A stretch of DNA of 64,000 nt, taken from the NCBI RefSeq assembly GCF_004664715.2, contig NC_051067.1, forward strand, positions 64,912,482 to 64,976,481. The letters are read 5' to 3'. Positions 44,391-55,665 of the stretch are shown here, in pieces. The notes under the pieces are model-generated. The model saw only the letters and a program-made list of their open reading frames with translations. It searched no databases and was not told where the DNA came from. The translations under genes and the position numbers were made by a program. Source of the DNA: Peromyscus leucopus. Its lineage: Eukaryota > Chordata > Mammalia > Rodentia > Cricetidae. The first letter of the stretch is position 1; every line of letters starts with the position of its first letter.

Positions 44391-44956
44391 AACTGTATTA
44401 TGAAAATATTATAATTAAACCCATTATTTTGTATGCTGTTTTTGTTGTTCTTTAAGACAAGGTCTTCTTCAAGACATGGTCCTGGCTATCCTGCTGCCTC
44501 CCATGTGCTGGGAGGAAAGGCTTGTACCACTTTGCCATGCTGCATACTAATTTAAAAATAACAAAAATAAATATGAGTAAAGATAACTGTGGTGCAAGGC
44601 GAGAAGCTGACTGAGGTCAAACACACCAAGGAGAAAACTCTGCAACTGAGGAATAATCGCAGTAGGAAGACCAGTCTTTGAAACTAAACCATTAATGTAA
44701 TAATATTATTATATTTGGGGGCAATTTGTGGAACTTGAGAATTATATTGTCACAATGAATATGCATTATACTTGGCATTGTCTAGGGCACTTTGGGGGTT
44801 GAAAGATCACCTAGCTCTCTTCCTCATAACTTTCAGAATTCAAAAAAAAAATGGAATGGAGACTCATTCCCATATAGAAGCCTTGAGGGCAGCTGGATGT
44901 CCACATCAAAACGTACACAGAGCAACCAGTGATGGCATCAGGGTATTCAACCAGAT
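44391..44956. other. Unassigned non-coding stretch
   Basis: 44455-44550 may be a decayed reverse B1 (CATGTGCTGGGAGGAAAGGC). The rest is A/T-rich and unrecognised. Confidence 0.4.
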
Positions 44957-45246
44957 GTGGGCTGAGGCAATGGCTCACAGGCCAAAGCATGAGGACCAAT
45001 GTTCAGATGCCCAGGACCCATATAAAAGCCAGCTGGACCCATATAAGAGCCTGCCTGTCAGTCTAGCCTGGGAAGAGGGAGATAGGATTCCCAGAGCAAC
45101 CTGGCCAGCAAGACTAGGCACATGGGAGAGTTCTGGGTTAGACTGAGAGACCCTGTCTCATAATGGAGGATGATTCTGACATCCACCTCAGGCCTCCATA
45201 TGCATACATGTACACAAGTACTCCCACATATGGGCCACATATATTC

Positions 45247-45247
<1 letters not shown>
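44957..45247 (+). mobile_element. B4 SINE
   Basis: GGCTGAGGCAATGGCTCAC head, a B1-type half ending GAGAGACCCTGTCTCATAATG, then ACCTCAGGCCTCCATATGC. Confidence 0.75.
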
Positions 45248-45290
<43 letters not shown>

Positions 45291-45302
45291 CACGCACGCG
45301 CG
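45248..45302 (+). repeat. (CA)n microsatellite
   Basis: About 20 CA units then CACGCACGCGCGC. Confidence 0.97.
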
Positions 45303-45924
45303 CACTCCATACATATACACACATGAAAATGGAAAAAAAATGAAAGAACAACAGGCACTGACTCAGAAATGGCGGAGTGGCATGCCGGTGGGTGGGAATG
45401 AAAAAGCAGCCTGTGTCTGTGGGTACCCCACGCTGAAGCATCGTGTGTAGATATACTGCAGTAGTGCCCAGAGCATCAATCTTCTGCCGTGAGCAACAAG
45501 GACATACTCCTTTCCAGATGCTGAAACAGACTGAATAACCACTTTCCACTGGCAACTCCAGCAGCCAAAGTCACATGAATGGCACAGGCCTGGGGTACAC
45601 TATGGGCCCAGCTGGCCATTTGGAGGCTGACTGCAGAAAGAAAATGATGACATGGTAAATACAAACTTAATCTGGCTTCCTGGAAGGCATAGGACAACAG
45701 CCAACATATGGGGTGCACATGCATCTCCCATCAGCCAGGAGCCGGCTCTTGGGGCACACACAGTGCATCAGCAAGAGCGTCATCCAGACTCCAGGACCAG
45801 AGGGAGATGCAGTCATGGTTTTCCTTGGAGAATATTCTCTGTACTGCTGTCTTGAAATGAAAGCAGTGACTTTATCCAGTTTCAAGCCTCTTGGAATAAA
45901 TGTTCTCTCTCTCCTTCCCTCTCC

Positions 45925-45927
<3 letters not shown>
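45303..45927. other. Unassigned non-coding stretch
   Basis: No recognised repeat or exon. Confidence 0.45.

Positions 45928-45990
<63 letters not shown>
45928..45990 (+). repeat. (TG)n microsatellite
   Basis: About 31 TG units. Confidence 0.98.
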
Positions 45991-45993
<3 letters not shown>

Positions 45994-46312
45994 CACATGT
46001 TTATGTGTGGGAGGGTGGGTACACATACATGTTTGTGAGCGAGTGTGCATATGAATGCCAGAGTCTGTCATTAATGTCTTCTTTAACCACCCTCCACTTG
46101 ATTTGGGGGGACAGGTCTCTGTTGAACCCAGAGTTCACTGATCTGCTAGACAGTCTTCCAGCAAACCCCTCCTCATGTTTCCACCTCCCCTGAGCTGGGA
46201 TCACAGGTGAACACCACTGCTTCTGGGTCTTTTAATGGGCTTGGGGGATTGATCTCCGATCGTCAAGTCTCTGTGGCAAGCGCTCGACCAGCTGAGTTGT
46301 CTCACCAGCCCT
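45991..46312 (-). mobile_element. B4 SINE
   Basis: Reverse B4: ACCACCCTCCACTTGATTTG, GATCACAGGTGAACACC, GGGGGATTGATCTCCG, GCTGAGTTGTCTCACCAGCCC. Confidence 0.85.
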
Positions 46313-47159
46313 GGGAGTTCCTTGACGTTCTAATCTTACCTGAAGCTCCCTGGCAGCATCCAGCATCCAAGTCCTTCTAACAAATTGACTTTTGAAAATC
46401 TTAGTGTCAGACAAATTGTTCCATTTGCTGTAAATCGCACGATTATATTTACTGAATCACAGAATCAGTGAGAACGCTAAAGGAAGCAGAGACCCCTTAC
46501 ATGGACCATCGCAGGTCGCACACAGGACACAGACTGGAAAGATAGCATGGTGGCCGGCATAAAGGTTTCCTGGTTTTGTTTTCCCACAGAAAGGGTGAAT
46601 GATGGAAGAGGAAGTGTGTGCTATCACACTGGCAACCTCTGGAGATACTAGACCCTTGTAAGACCTGAATCTCTGTGGGAATTTTCGCTGAACACGGGAT
46701 GCCCTGACATCTAAAGGGGAGCTGCAGACATGAAGAAGTAGCTGAGCCTGCTCAGACTTAGTCTTGGATCAGCATGTCAGCAGTGTTTGAAAGCAAACTC
46801 TCAAGAGTTCGGGACCCCAGCTGGTGGCAATAGCTACCCACTAAGAAAAGAAAAAATTAGTATAAATAAAAACCCTTCTGTTTTATTTCTGATTCTCAGA
46901 TGTGGGTCAAGTACATTGACAAGAATATGCAGGAATTATAATCATTAAAATCATCTCACAAACACATTTCATGAGGTCCTAAAAAAAACAAAGAGAAACA
47001 CAGGGTTTACTTATACACACATACTATTATGTTTTATGTGTATATATTTGTATGTGTGTGGTATACATACATGGTTTGCAGGTGCATGTGCATATTCATG
47101 TGGCAGCACACACACAGGAACATACACACACAGGAACACACACACACATATACACAAAG
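46313..47159. other. Unassigned stretch, CA-rich end
   Basis: 47100-47156 carries CACACA/GGAACA units. No gene or named repeat in the rest. Confidence 0.4.
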
Positions 47160-47430
47160 AAAGGCAATAATATGAACAAATCCTAAAGATATTATACTAA
47201 GAGAAATCAATCATATCAAAGAAAAATACTGCACAATTTTAGTCACGCAGACAGACAGAAAGTAGAGAGGTGTTAAGCCAGGGCCGGAGTGGGGGGTTAA
47301 TGTTTAGCAGGAATAATTCAGTTTCAATGTTGAGAAGTTCTGAGATGGATGGTAGCTATGATTGGGGTTACTGAGCTACATCACTAAAAATAGCAAGCAT
47401 GATAATATTTTATATTGTGTATGTTTACAC
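47160..47430 (+). mobile_element. Old L1 3' UTR, sense
   Basis: CTAAGAGAAATCAATCATATC, AAATACTGCACAATTTTAG, GAAGTTCTGAGATGGATGG and GCTACATCACTAAAAATAGC follow mammalian L1 3' UTR order. Confidence 0.65.
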
Positions 47431-48494
47431 ACATGGCTGTGTGCTTCTGCACACACAAAGGGTCTGGCTCATATTCACTCACAGTCCCCCTCTCCAGTGA
47501 TGTCATAGGCTGCAGTATCTACCTTTGACCTACTTCCCACCAGCTGTCCCATCAGGACAGAGACAGAGAAGGACTCCCTCCACTCCTCAGCAGCAGCCCT
47601 CGGAGCCTAGGAATCTCCAAATACCTGCCAAGGAGCTCCAGATCCTGTGTCACCAGGATCAAAGGAATAATTATCCCCCGCTTGCAGGATGTCAGGAGAC
47701 TGGAGAGGGGAAGCCCTTCCTGCAGAAAACGAGACTGCTCCCACAGCTGTGGGCTCAGCTCCAGGCATCTATTTCCATTCAAGGATGCTGGTCTCGTGGG
47801 GCAAACACTCCAATCCCATCAGAGGGCTGTGGCAGCTGGGAGAGATTAATGGGCCACATTAGCACCTTAACCGGGCAGCCCCAGTATTTATTCCCCATCT
47901 CTTTCTCATTCTTCATCTGTTAAAAATCGCTTTGGTGTTTGGGCCATAAGCACGGCTCCCTCCTCTCACATTGTCACATTGGTGAAATATGCAGACATTG
48001 TGAAATTTTATCTTCAAGTACTTTTTAAAAAGAAGTGATGACTCTCCCAATGGGTCCCAGCTTCTAGGAGCAAACTCTAGCTCATGAACAAAACCATGCA
48101 AATTCAGACCCGGCTGTGGAAGGCACAGCCCATGTTCATGATGACAAGGGGCACAGCCTTTCACTCTCAGTTGCTGACAAACCAGCGCCTCCCACAGTGG
48201 TCCCTGCACTCTTTCTTCACTTCCGGCTTGCAGGCTTACAGTTGCTTTGACGGTCTGCCCAGTCTCTTCCCGTTAGGAAGTGTGAGCCCCAGATCAACTT
48301 GACCATTTCCCTTTCTCATGACTCCTCATGCATTTCAGACACACACTGCCATGAAGACATCACAAGGTGTTTCCCATTTATAATCTGTGAAGCCAACATG
48401 TCCCGGGAAACAGCTTTTGAGACCAATGGGAAAGGAAATGTACAGCCCCGTTGAAAAAAAAAATAGATAAACTGGATTTTAGTACATTTTTCTT
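47431..48494. other. Unassigned non-coding stretch
   Basis: No repeat recognised. The frame at 47525-47923 (132 codons) has no domain. Confidence 0.4.
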
Positions 48495-48804
48495 ATTGTG
48501 TGTCTACATGTGTGTATGTATTCATGTGTGTCTGTGCCAGAGTTCTGTATCAGGTGTCTTCCTCAATCACTCTTCCACCCCATTTTTCTGAGACAGGGTT
48601 TCTCACTGAAACTGGAGCGAGATGATTCAGTGGGACTGTCTGGCCAGTGAGCCCAGGAGATCTTCCTGTCTCTACTCTCCCAGTACTGGGATTCCAGGCA
48701 AATGCTGGCTCACCTGGAAGTTTTATACAGGTACTAGGAATAGAACTCAGTTCCTCTTGCTTGCACGGTAAGCTCTTTGCCAACTGAGGCACCTCCCAGG
48801 CCCT
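48495..48804 (-). mobile_element. B4 SINE
   Basis: Reverse B4: GAGACAGGGTTTCTCACTG, GCCCAGGAGATCTTCC, CCAGTACTGGGATTCCAGGC, AACTGAGGCACCTCCCAGG. Confidence 0.85.
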
Positions 48805-48899
48805 AAAATTAAAAATTTCTAATCTGCAAAAGACATTGTTAAGAAGATTACAAGCCACAGATTGGGGGAGAATTTGCAAAACACATAGCAGATAAAATC

Positions 48900-49035
48900 T
48901 TGGTATTCAGCACTTGAGAGGCAGAGGGAGGTGGATCTCTGTGAATTCCAGGCTAGCCTGGTCTACAGAGCTAGTTCTAGGATAGCCAAGGCTACACAAA
49001 GAAGCCCTGCCTCAATAAACAAACAAACAAATAAG
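48900..49035 (+). mobile_element. B1 SINE, 5'-truncated
   Basis: TATTCAGCACTTGAGAGGC through GCCCTGCCTCAATAAACAAAC with a (CAAA)n tail. Confidence 0.9.
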
Positions 49036-50928
49036 TGAATGAACAAATAAGCCTGGTATTCAATATACACAAAGAATTCTTAAAATTTAAAATTAATAAT
49101 AAAAAAAAAACCAGTATTCAAAAATGGGCAAAAGACAGGTTTCCACCTCGTGGCTGAAATGGTCAGGTCTAAAAGAATAAATGGATAGGCCAGTGCAGGC
49201 TTAGAGCAAAGGGGGTGTGTCCTTAGAGGTATGTGCCTCTTTACTTTTGTGTATCCAGAATGGTGTATGGCTGGCATCTAAGGAATATGGCCACACTTGG
49301 AGAACTTTTGTTTTTAAAACAAGTGGCCATTTGTGGCCACCTGAGATTGACTCCTGGTCTGTGAGGGAATTGGTGCTAAGTGCTTTGGAGTGTGTGACGA
49401 CAATGTGGACTGTTCCATACCACGATACAAGCCATGTTTGGTGCACCCTGCTATGAGGTCCCCACGTGCATTCACTTGCATATCTGCTGCCCATTCTGAG
49501 GCGATGCGTGGGTACGGCAGGAAAGAGACCAGGTCCTGAGTGGTGTGAGTGAACGCTTGGTCAGCGATGAGAGACAGACAGGCAGTGATCCCCATGTAGA
49601 TCTACCCTGGTCAGGAGGCAGGAGCTGCAGAGGGTGGGCATCAGGAGGTCCCTATTGGAAGTGAATATGTCTAAGTTTGAATATTAAACCTGGCTGCCAC
49701 CTGCTTAACATTCATTCCAACAGTATAATCTAAAAGTAATCGCCAATCTCTACATTTGTTCATGAAGCTACCCTATCTGTCTCCAAACCTGTGCTCTACT
49801 CTGACTGGCAGGTGACTCCTAAAGTTGGCTTGGAGCCCAGTTGTCTGGGCTGTCCCCCAAGTGCACTAAACTCCCCAATAAATACCCTTTCTAAGTCTAA
49901 CTTAGCTGGGGAGACATACAAGGGTACCCTAAACAGAATTGGACTTAAACAAAGAAGTCGCCAGAATGAAGGCACTTTAAGGTGGATGGCTCAGTCTGTT
50001 TCACTGTAGTAAAACCAAAGCTTAGTTATTTGAGTTGGGAAGTCTTTTAGGCTTGAAGCAGCACAATACTGTTCATTTGTGTGTTGTGTTCTGGGTTTGG
50101 AAGATTCTAGGTATGCCAAAGTTTTCAGGCTTGTTTTTCCTGTTGTTTAAGAAATACATGTACACACACATACAGTGGTGCCAAAGCATATTTATTGCGA
50201 ACATCTCTCCCACTGAGGTTCTGACAGTCCGGGGCTGTAACGAAGGTGGACATCATCACCTGTGGAAATCAGGTAGGGTTGGGTCCTCATGACACTCAAG
50301 GGCTCTCTGGCTTCCTGTGGGCCAGGGTCACGGGACACAGTGCCCCTCACCACACTGCTGGCTTTATTAGACTTTCTACCTCACTTTTGGCAAAGTCATC
50401 TACCTCATGTCGGCACCTGATGGGTCTTGAAAGAGAGAGTATTAATTCAGTGTGGGCAGGCATAGGAGGCCGCCTTGAAGATACCATTTAGGAATCCAGA
50501 ATCAACTTCGATAGAGAAACAGTTGACCTTGAACAAGAGATGTTAGGTGGTGATGTCATTCATCCAAGTAGTTCTCAACCAATCTTGCTCTCCCCTGCCA
50601 CAAACCCAAGTCTGCATACAGTATTAGGGACTGCTTCTGACCTAGTGGAGAACTTTCCTCGAATAAAGGCCTTTAGATCTCTCTTCTCCTCAAGAGAAAG
50701 CTGTTTTGTCCATTAGGAGTGTCTGCACACGTGCCACTTTTAGTGGGAACCCTAAAGGTCCAGTGGGGAGCATAGGTATTGAAGGGAGTGAGAATCTCTG
50801 ACTTCATGATTGTATCTGTAGCTGTCTGCACCCAGCAGGATGTCTGCCGCCATGCCCCAGCCCTCATGACGTGTACATTACTCTTTGTTTTGATTGGTTC
50901 TTCCTGCCAAAGGCAACACTTCGACATT
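49036..50928. other. Long unassigned stretch
   Basis: I recognise no repeat, exon or RNA gene in this 1.9 kb. CCCAATAAATACCC near 49880 is a poly(A)-signal-like motif without other support. Confidence 0.4.
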
Positions 50929-51324
50929 TGTGGTGCCCCTCACCCCCTTTTCTATTGTTTGTTAAATGCTTGATAAATTTGAGAAGCATATTCATAGTGA
51001 TATTTTGTTTGTGCTCTAAACAAATAAAGCTTGCCTGGAGATCAGAGTGCGGAGCTAGTCACTAGTTAACCACAGAGGCAGGCAGTGGTGGCTCACACCT
51101 TTAATCCCAGCACTAGGGAGGAGGAAACAGGAAGTGATATGGCTGGGCGGAGAGAGGAATATAAGGCGGATGGAAACAGGAGCTCACCCCCCTCTTTCAG
51201 GCTGAGGAGTTGGCGAGATAAGACGTGACTGTGGTTTGCTCCTTTGTCTCTCTGATCTTTCAGCATTTACCCTGATATCTTACTCTAATCTTTTATTTTA
51301 AGACCAATTAGAATTTGTGCTACA
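50929..51324 (+). mobile_element. LTR carrying a B1-like segment
   Basis: Starts TGTGGTGCCCC, with AATAAAGCTTGCC at about 51021, and ends AGAATTTGTGCTACA. Flanks GACATT (50923-50928) and CACATT (51325-51330) make a 6-bp TSD with one mismatch. At 51080-51125 the body contains a B1-like 5' segment (GTGGTGGCTCACACC, TTTAATCCCAGCACT) with no tail and no B1 3' half. Confidence 0.75.
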
Positions 51325-51502
51325 CACATTATCAGGAAATGCTGTACTGTTAACCTTCTACTACTGTATATCCTGGTAACCTTCTGGTCTACCTGGATGA
51401 GGGTATCCTAAAGCCCACCGGAGCAACTGGGTTTGGGGTTTATGAATAAATGTCACCGTGAAGAAATACCTCAATAATGTCTATTTTTAAAACTGGCCTT
51501 AG

Positions 51503-51655
51503 CCGGGCGGTGGTGGCGCACGCCTTTAATCCCAGCACTCGGAAGGCAGAGCCAAGCAGATCTCTGTGAGTTCGAGGCAAGCCTGGTCTCCAAAGTGAGT
51601 TCCAGGAAAGGCACAAAGCTACACAGAGAAACCCTGTCTCAGAAAAAAAAAAAAA
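51503..51655 (+). mobile_element. B1 SINE with TSD
   Basis: CCGGGCGGTGGTGGCGCACG start and an AAACCCTGTCTCAG end with a long A-tail. It is flanked by AAAACTGG(C/T)CTTAG at 51489-51502 and 51656-51669. The 3' half (AAAGTGAGTTCCAGGAAAGG) is the variant I link to cricetids. Confidence 0.96.
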
Positions 51656-51669
51656 AAAACTGGTCTTAG

Positions 51670-52227
51670 AGGTTAACAGATCCAGCTTGGTGGGCTGTTT
51701 TCCATCATCATTTAACCAACAATGGTTTTAAATGCTTTTATGTATCCACCTGGCCTTAGACCTACTTTTAATGATTGTTTTAAGTTATGGGCTCAGGCGG
51801 TATCTTAAGGCTATCTCAGAGCACACTGGCTGAATGTTGGCGTGTTTACTTTCTCTGTAACCAGCTTTGCAATACTTCTTGTTTCTAGCAGTCTGTGTGC
51901 TGTCCTCCTTCAGATAGAGACTGTTCGTATGTATAGGGCGTGCTTGTTTTTAGGGTGCTAAAATGTCTTTTCCCTTAACATCAGTGCTAGCGAGGGTAGG
52001 AGGTTTATCGATGTTGAACTAGTGTGTTACATGTAGTTGTGGGTGGGAGGGTTGTTCAGTTTTTGTTTTAATGGATCTTGCTTAATACTATCCATTAGCT
52101 CTCATGCCTGATCAGCCAAAAAGAAAAAAGAAAAAGAAAAGAAAGAAACTTCAATTTTTAAGTAACTATAGAATACACGACTCATTTGGGTCTCTTTTGT
52201 TTTGTTTGTTTTCCTTTTTTTTTCAAG
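51670..52227. other. Unassigned stretch ending in an A-rich run
   Basis: Single-copy-looking DNA is followed by an A-rich (AAAAAG)n run at 52117-52147. This could be the tail of a processed retrocopy covering 51670-52117, but no parent gene is recognised. Confidence 0.3.
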
Positions 52228-52289
52228 AAGTGAATACAGATCTGGGTGGAACTCATAGAGGCGTGTTGCCTGATGTTGGAGTGACTAAG
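52228..52289 (+). other. Candidate 62-bp exon
   Basis: A long T/C tract ending CAAG (acceptor-like) precedes it, and AAG|GTAAGT (donor-like, GT at 52290-52291) follows. One of the three frames is open throughout. There is no protein similarity and the acceptor uses AAG rather than CAG, so this is a weak candidate. Confidence 0.15.
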
Positions 52290-52799
52290 GTAAGTCTCTT
52301 GTTATTCTCACGACAAGCTGATTGCAGGAACACACTGCCAGCATGCCTCCTCTGGCAGCAGGGCCCTCACTGCCAGACCTCCTGGGATCCCAGGGCCTCT
52401 GCCACTTTGGGAACTGCTGTGGCATTTCAGAGATCATCAAGGCAGTGGGTGGTTAGGAGAATTTCCCCCAAACCTCGAAGCAAAAGAGTATTTTTTATTA
52501 TTTATTTTTCTTGAGCAAATCCCTTTCCCTGCTTTTTTGGATTTTTGCTTTTAAAACCTCAAATGTTATTATTGTCAGCCACAGGCATGACAGGCAGTGA
52601 GCAGGTGAGGAGCCAGTGCGGAAGCCTTGCAAACCTCCTGTGAGCTAAGAGGCTTCTGAATGTATCTCTGCGCTCCACAGAGGAGGCTGGAGGAGTAGCA
52701 AGGAGACATTATCAGTTACTGCAGCCTTAAAACAAAGCTAGTGTCAGTTCCTATGCAGCTTTGTTTGTTTGTTGTTGGCTTAATCAAACAAACAGAGGG
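52290..52799. other. Unassigned non-coding stretch
   Basis: No recognised repeat. Confidence 0.4.
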
Positions 52800-52920
52800 T
52801 CTTCCTGTACAGGGAAAATGAGTAAAAGACCTGAACAGACACTACGTCAAATAGAATATCCAGGTGACACATATGAGAAAGATCATCGGGGAACTGCAAA
52901 TTAAAACAATAAAATACTAC
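52800..52920 (+). mobile_element. Old L1 fragment, left of SINE
   Basis: CACATATGAGAAAGATCATCG and GGAACTGCAAATTAAAACAA are typical of the L1 ORF2 3' region. It continues at about 53120 after a SINE. Confidence 0.65.
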
Positions 52921-53119
52921 TGGGACTAAGGGATAGCTCATCAATGAAGAGCCCTGCTCATCCTCCAGAGGACTCAAGTTCAGTTCCCTGCGCCCATATG
53001 AGGCGGCTCACAGCAGCCTGTAGCTTCAGGGAATCTGATGCCCTCTCTGGCCTCTGTGGGCACTGAACACTCATGGCATACACTCACACAGACAGACATT
53101 TACACAAAAATAATTTTTT
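52921..53119 (+). mobile_element. B3-type SINE inserted in L1
   Basis: TGGGACTAAGGGATAGCTC head, CAGTTCCCTGCGCCC, GAATCTGATGCCCTCTCTGG, and a CACACAGACAGACATTTAC tail. Confidence 0.75.
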
Positions 53120-53545
53120 TTCAACATACCACTTTATTTAGAAAGGCTAAAATCCCACACACTGATAACACCAAATATTAGCAAGGATATGAACAATGAG
53201 AACTCTGAGTACCGTGGTGAATGCAGAAAGGTACAGCCACTTCAGAAGACAGTTTGGCCATTTCTTACAAAGCTACACACTTTTCACGTGACCTATCAAC
53301 TTCACTCTTCAGTATGTACCAAAAACAAGTGGTACCATGACCACACAAAAATCCGCCCAGGGAGGAAGCTTTACTCATAACTGCTAAACACTGAAGCTAC
53401 CAAGATGCCCTTCAGAGGATGAGTGGACAATTTGTGGTTTATTCACACAATGAATTATCACTTGAGAATTTAAAGTCATGAAAAGACAGTGGAGAAACCC
53501 CAGCTGCAGATCAGTATGTAGAAAGCTGCCTGTTGTATATCCTAA
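53120..53545 (+). mobile_element. Old L1 fragment, right of SINE
   Basis: TTAGCAAGGATATGAACAATG, CAGCCACTTCAGAAGACAG, CATAACTGCTAAACACTGAAG and GATGAGTGGACAATTTGTGG in L1 ORF2-end order. Frames are broken. Confidence 0.8.
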
Positions 53546-53777
53546 CCACAGTCACGAATCTCTTAATGATAGGATGTATGTTGAGAAAATTTTCATTAGG
53601 TGATTTTGTCATTGGAGGACTGTCATAGTGTATACTTACACAAAGCTAGGTGGTGCCACCTATTATACATCTAGGCTATAGGGACAGCCTTTTGCTCCCA
53701 GGCTATAATGGTAGTGTATGGCCATTGAAGTACAATGGTGTTTTGTATCTAAGCATAGGAAAGATATAGTAAGAATA

Positions 53778-53990
53778 CAGGATAAGGGCTGGAAAATTCA
53801 GTGGTTGAGGGTTCTGGATATTTTGTCAAAGAATCCAGGTTTGATTTACAGCACCTATGTGGTGGCTCACACTATGTATAACTCCAGTCCCAGGAAGATC
53901 TGATGCCTTTTATGGACTCTGCCTACATCAGGCACACATATGGTACATGGACATACATGCAGGCAAAATACTCTAAATAAAATAATTTTT
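53778..53990 (+). mobile_element. B2/B3 SINE inserted in Tigger
   Basis: GGGCTGGAAAATTCAGTGG head, TTGATTTACAGCACC, AAGATCTGATGCC, and a CACACATATGG tail followed by A/T-rich sequence. Confidence 0.75.
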
Positions 53991-54361
53991 AAATTTTATT
54001 TAAATAACATTTTAATAAAATAATTTTAAAAATACAGTATGAAAGGTTTTTTAAATAGTAAACTTATATAAGATCCTTACCACAGCTAGTGCTTAAACTG
54101 GTGAGTGAACATGTCACTGCACACTCATATATACACTCACACAGACAGACACATACACGAAAATAGTTTTTGTGGTGAATTGATGGGTAAATAGGGAGTG
54201 GGAAACCCTGCATCACTACTGTATGTTCTGTAGACTTTGTAGGCACTATATACTTGAAACACTAAGTGCATAAAAATTATTCTTTCTTCAGTAATAAATG
54301 AACCTGAACTAATTGTAATTTTTATGTTGCACACTTTTAATTTTTAAATGTTTAATTTTTT

Positions 54362-54660
54362 GAGAATACATAGTACTGCTTCTACTCCCCCGCCTCTAAC
54401 CCCTCCCATTTACATGCTTTCAGTTTCTCATTTTTACCCTTTTGTAATAACCACTTCAGATACACACACATTATATATCTGTACATTTTGTTTTCGGTCG
54501 ACAACCTTATTTTTCTTACAGCTTTTTCCTTTTCCTTTTTAATTACAATACAATTACACCATTGTCCCCCCTTTCTTTTCCCCCCCTCCAACTCTCCCAG
54601 TTACCTTTCCCCATACCCCCTCTTGAAATCATGACCTCTGTTCCTTAAATTGTTAGCCCA
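54362..54660 (-). mobile_element. L1-type pyrimidine-rich pieces flanking Tigger sequence
   Basis: 54362-54440 and 54546-54660 resemble reverse Lx 3' UTR (CTCCCCCGCCTCTAACCCC, AAATCATGACCTCTGTTCC). Between them, 54440-54545 reads as Tigger (CTTTTGTAATAACC, CATTATATATCTGTAC). Confidence 0.45.
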
Positions 54661-55005
54661 TAAAGTAGATTCAAGAACTGAGAAGACTTGGGGAATTGGT
54701 AGAAGTGTAGAAGCGGGGACCAGGTAGAGGAAGTGTGTCACTGGGCACATGCCCTAGAGAGACACAGCTTGTCTCTGCTTCCAGTCTCTCTTCCTGCTTC
54801 CTGGATTTGGCAAGGGGAGCAGCTTTGCTCAGCCACTTCCTCTTACTCTGTGAGCTTTAGCTTCATTTTAGTCCCACAGCAGTGGGATGCAGCATTTGTC
54901 ACTGGGGACTAAAACAACTCAAAGCATGAGCCAATGGCTACCTTCCCTTCTAGGGTCTTTCTTCCGGTATTCGTCACAGCAGTGAAAACACTGACTCATA
55001 CAGCT
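54661..55005 (+). mobile_element. MaLR (MT-type) LTR inserted in Tigger
   Basis: GGTAGAGGAAGTGTGTCACTG, CACAGCTTGTCTCTGC, CACAGCAGTGAAAACACTGAC end. Its right end abuts the Tigger coding remnant. Confidence 0.65.
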
Positions 55006-55007
55006 CC

Positions 55008-55665
55008 AAGCAAGACTTTGTCTTTAAGGTCTTTGAAACATGCATTGGCTGCCCGGCCTTGTGGATGAATGTCCCTTCAGGCATCTCCTCATACTTGAGG
55101 GAGGCTTCATCCCAATGAAGATTGTTGCTGGCAGGCCATCATTTCCACCATCAGCTCCTCTAGAGTTTCCAGTTTTCCTTCAGCTGTCTTCACATCAGCA
55201 CTTGCACACTCACCACTCACCCTCACTGCATCACTCTCAATTTACACACTGAAGACCATCCCTGGGTCACTTGAACCATCCAGAGTTAGTAGGAAATTCA
55301 GCATCATAGCTGGGTGCGGCCGTTTCCTTAAATATTGCAATCAGCATTTGCTTTGGCTGTGCTCGTCACCATGTTGAGAAGGAGGAGTTGTTCAGTCCTA
55401 AGTGCAAGTCACTAGAAGTTTCTTGACTCTCCACCAGTCTCATCGCTTTCAGGGAAGCAGATCCTTTAACAGCTTCCATCCCTTTGTTCCTATTCTTCAG
55501 GTGGAATGGGACACCCTGGACTTGACAGCAGCCACAGCGGATCTTCCACTTCCATGGTGGACATTTTTAACTTCATTTTTAATCCATTAAACTTCATTTC
55601 TGGGTGAATCAGCACCAGCTCTTCTTGGCAACACTAACAGCAGAGATTTTATACTTACGGGTCAT
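55008..55665 (-). pseudogene. Tigger/pogo-type transposase pseudogene
   Basis: Read on the minus strand, a stretch near 55060-55130 translates to IHWDEASLKYEEMPEGTFIH, which preserves the W/VDE...L...MP..TFI pattern around the first catalytic aspartate of pogo-family DDE transposases. A possible start codon is at 55665-55663 (MTRKYKISAVS). The frame between is broken by stops and frameshifts, and the C-terminal DDE part is lost where the MaLR begins. It encoded a nuclear transposase that binds the element's terminal repeats. It is far shorter than an intact enzyme of about 450-500 residues and is certainly inactive. Confidence 0.65.

Noticed and set aside
49880..49895. AATAAA motif as a gene poly(A) site
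   Set aside because: It is isolated, with no upstream exon and no downstream GU-rich element clear enough to support it.
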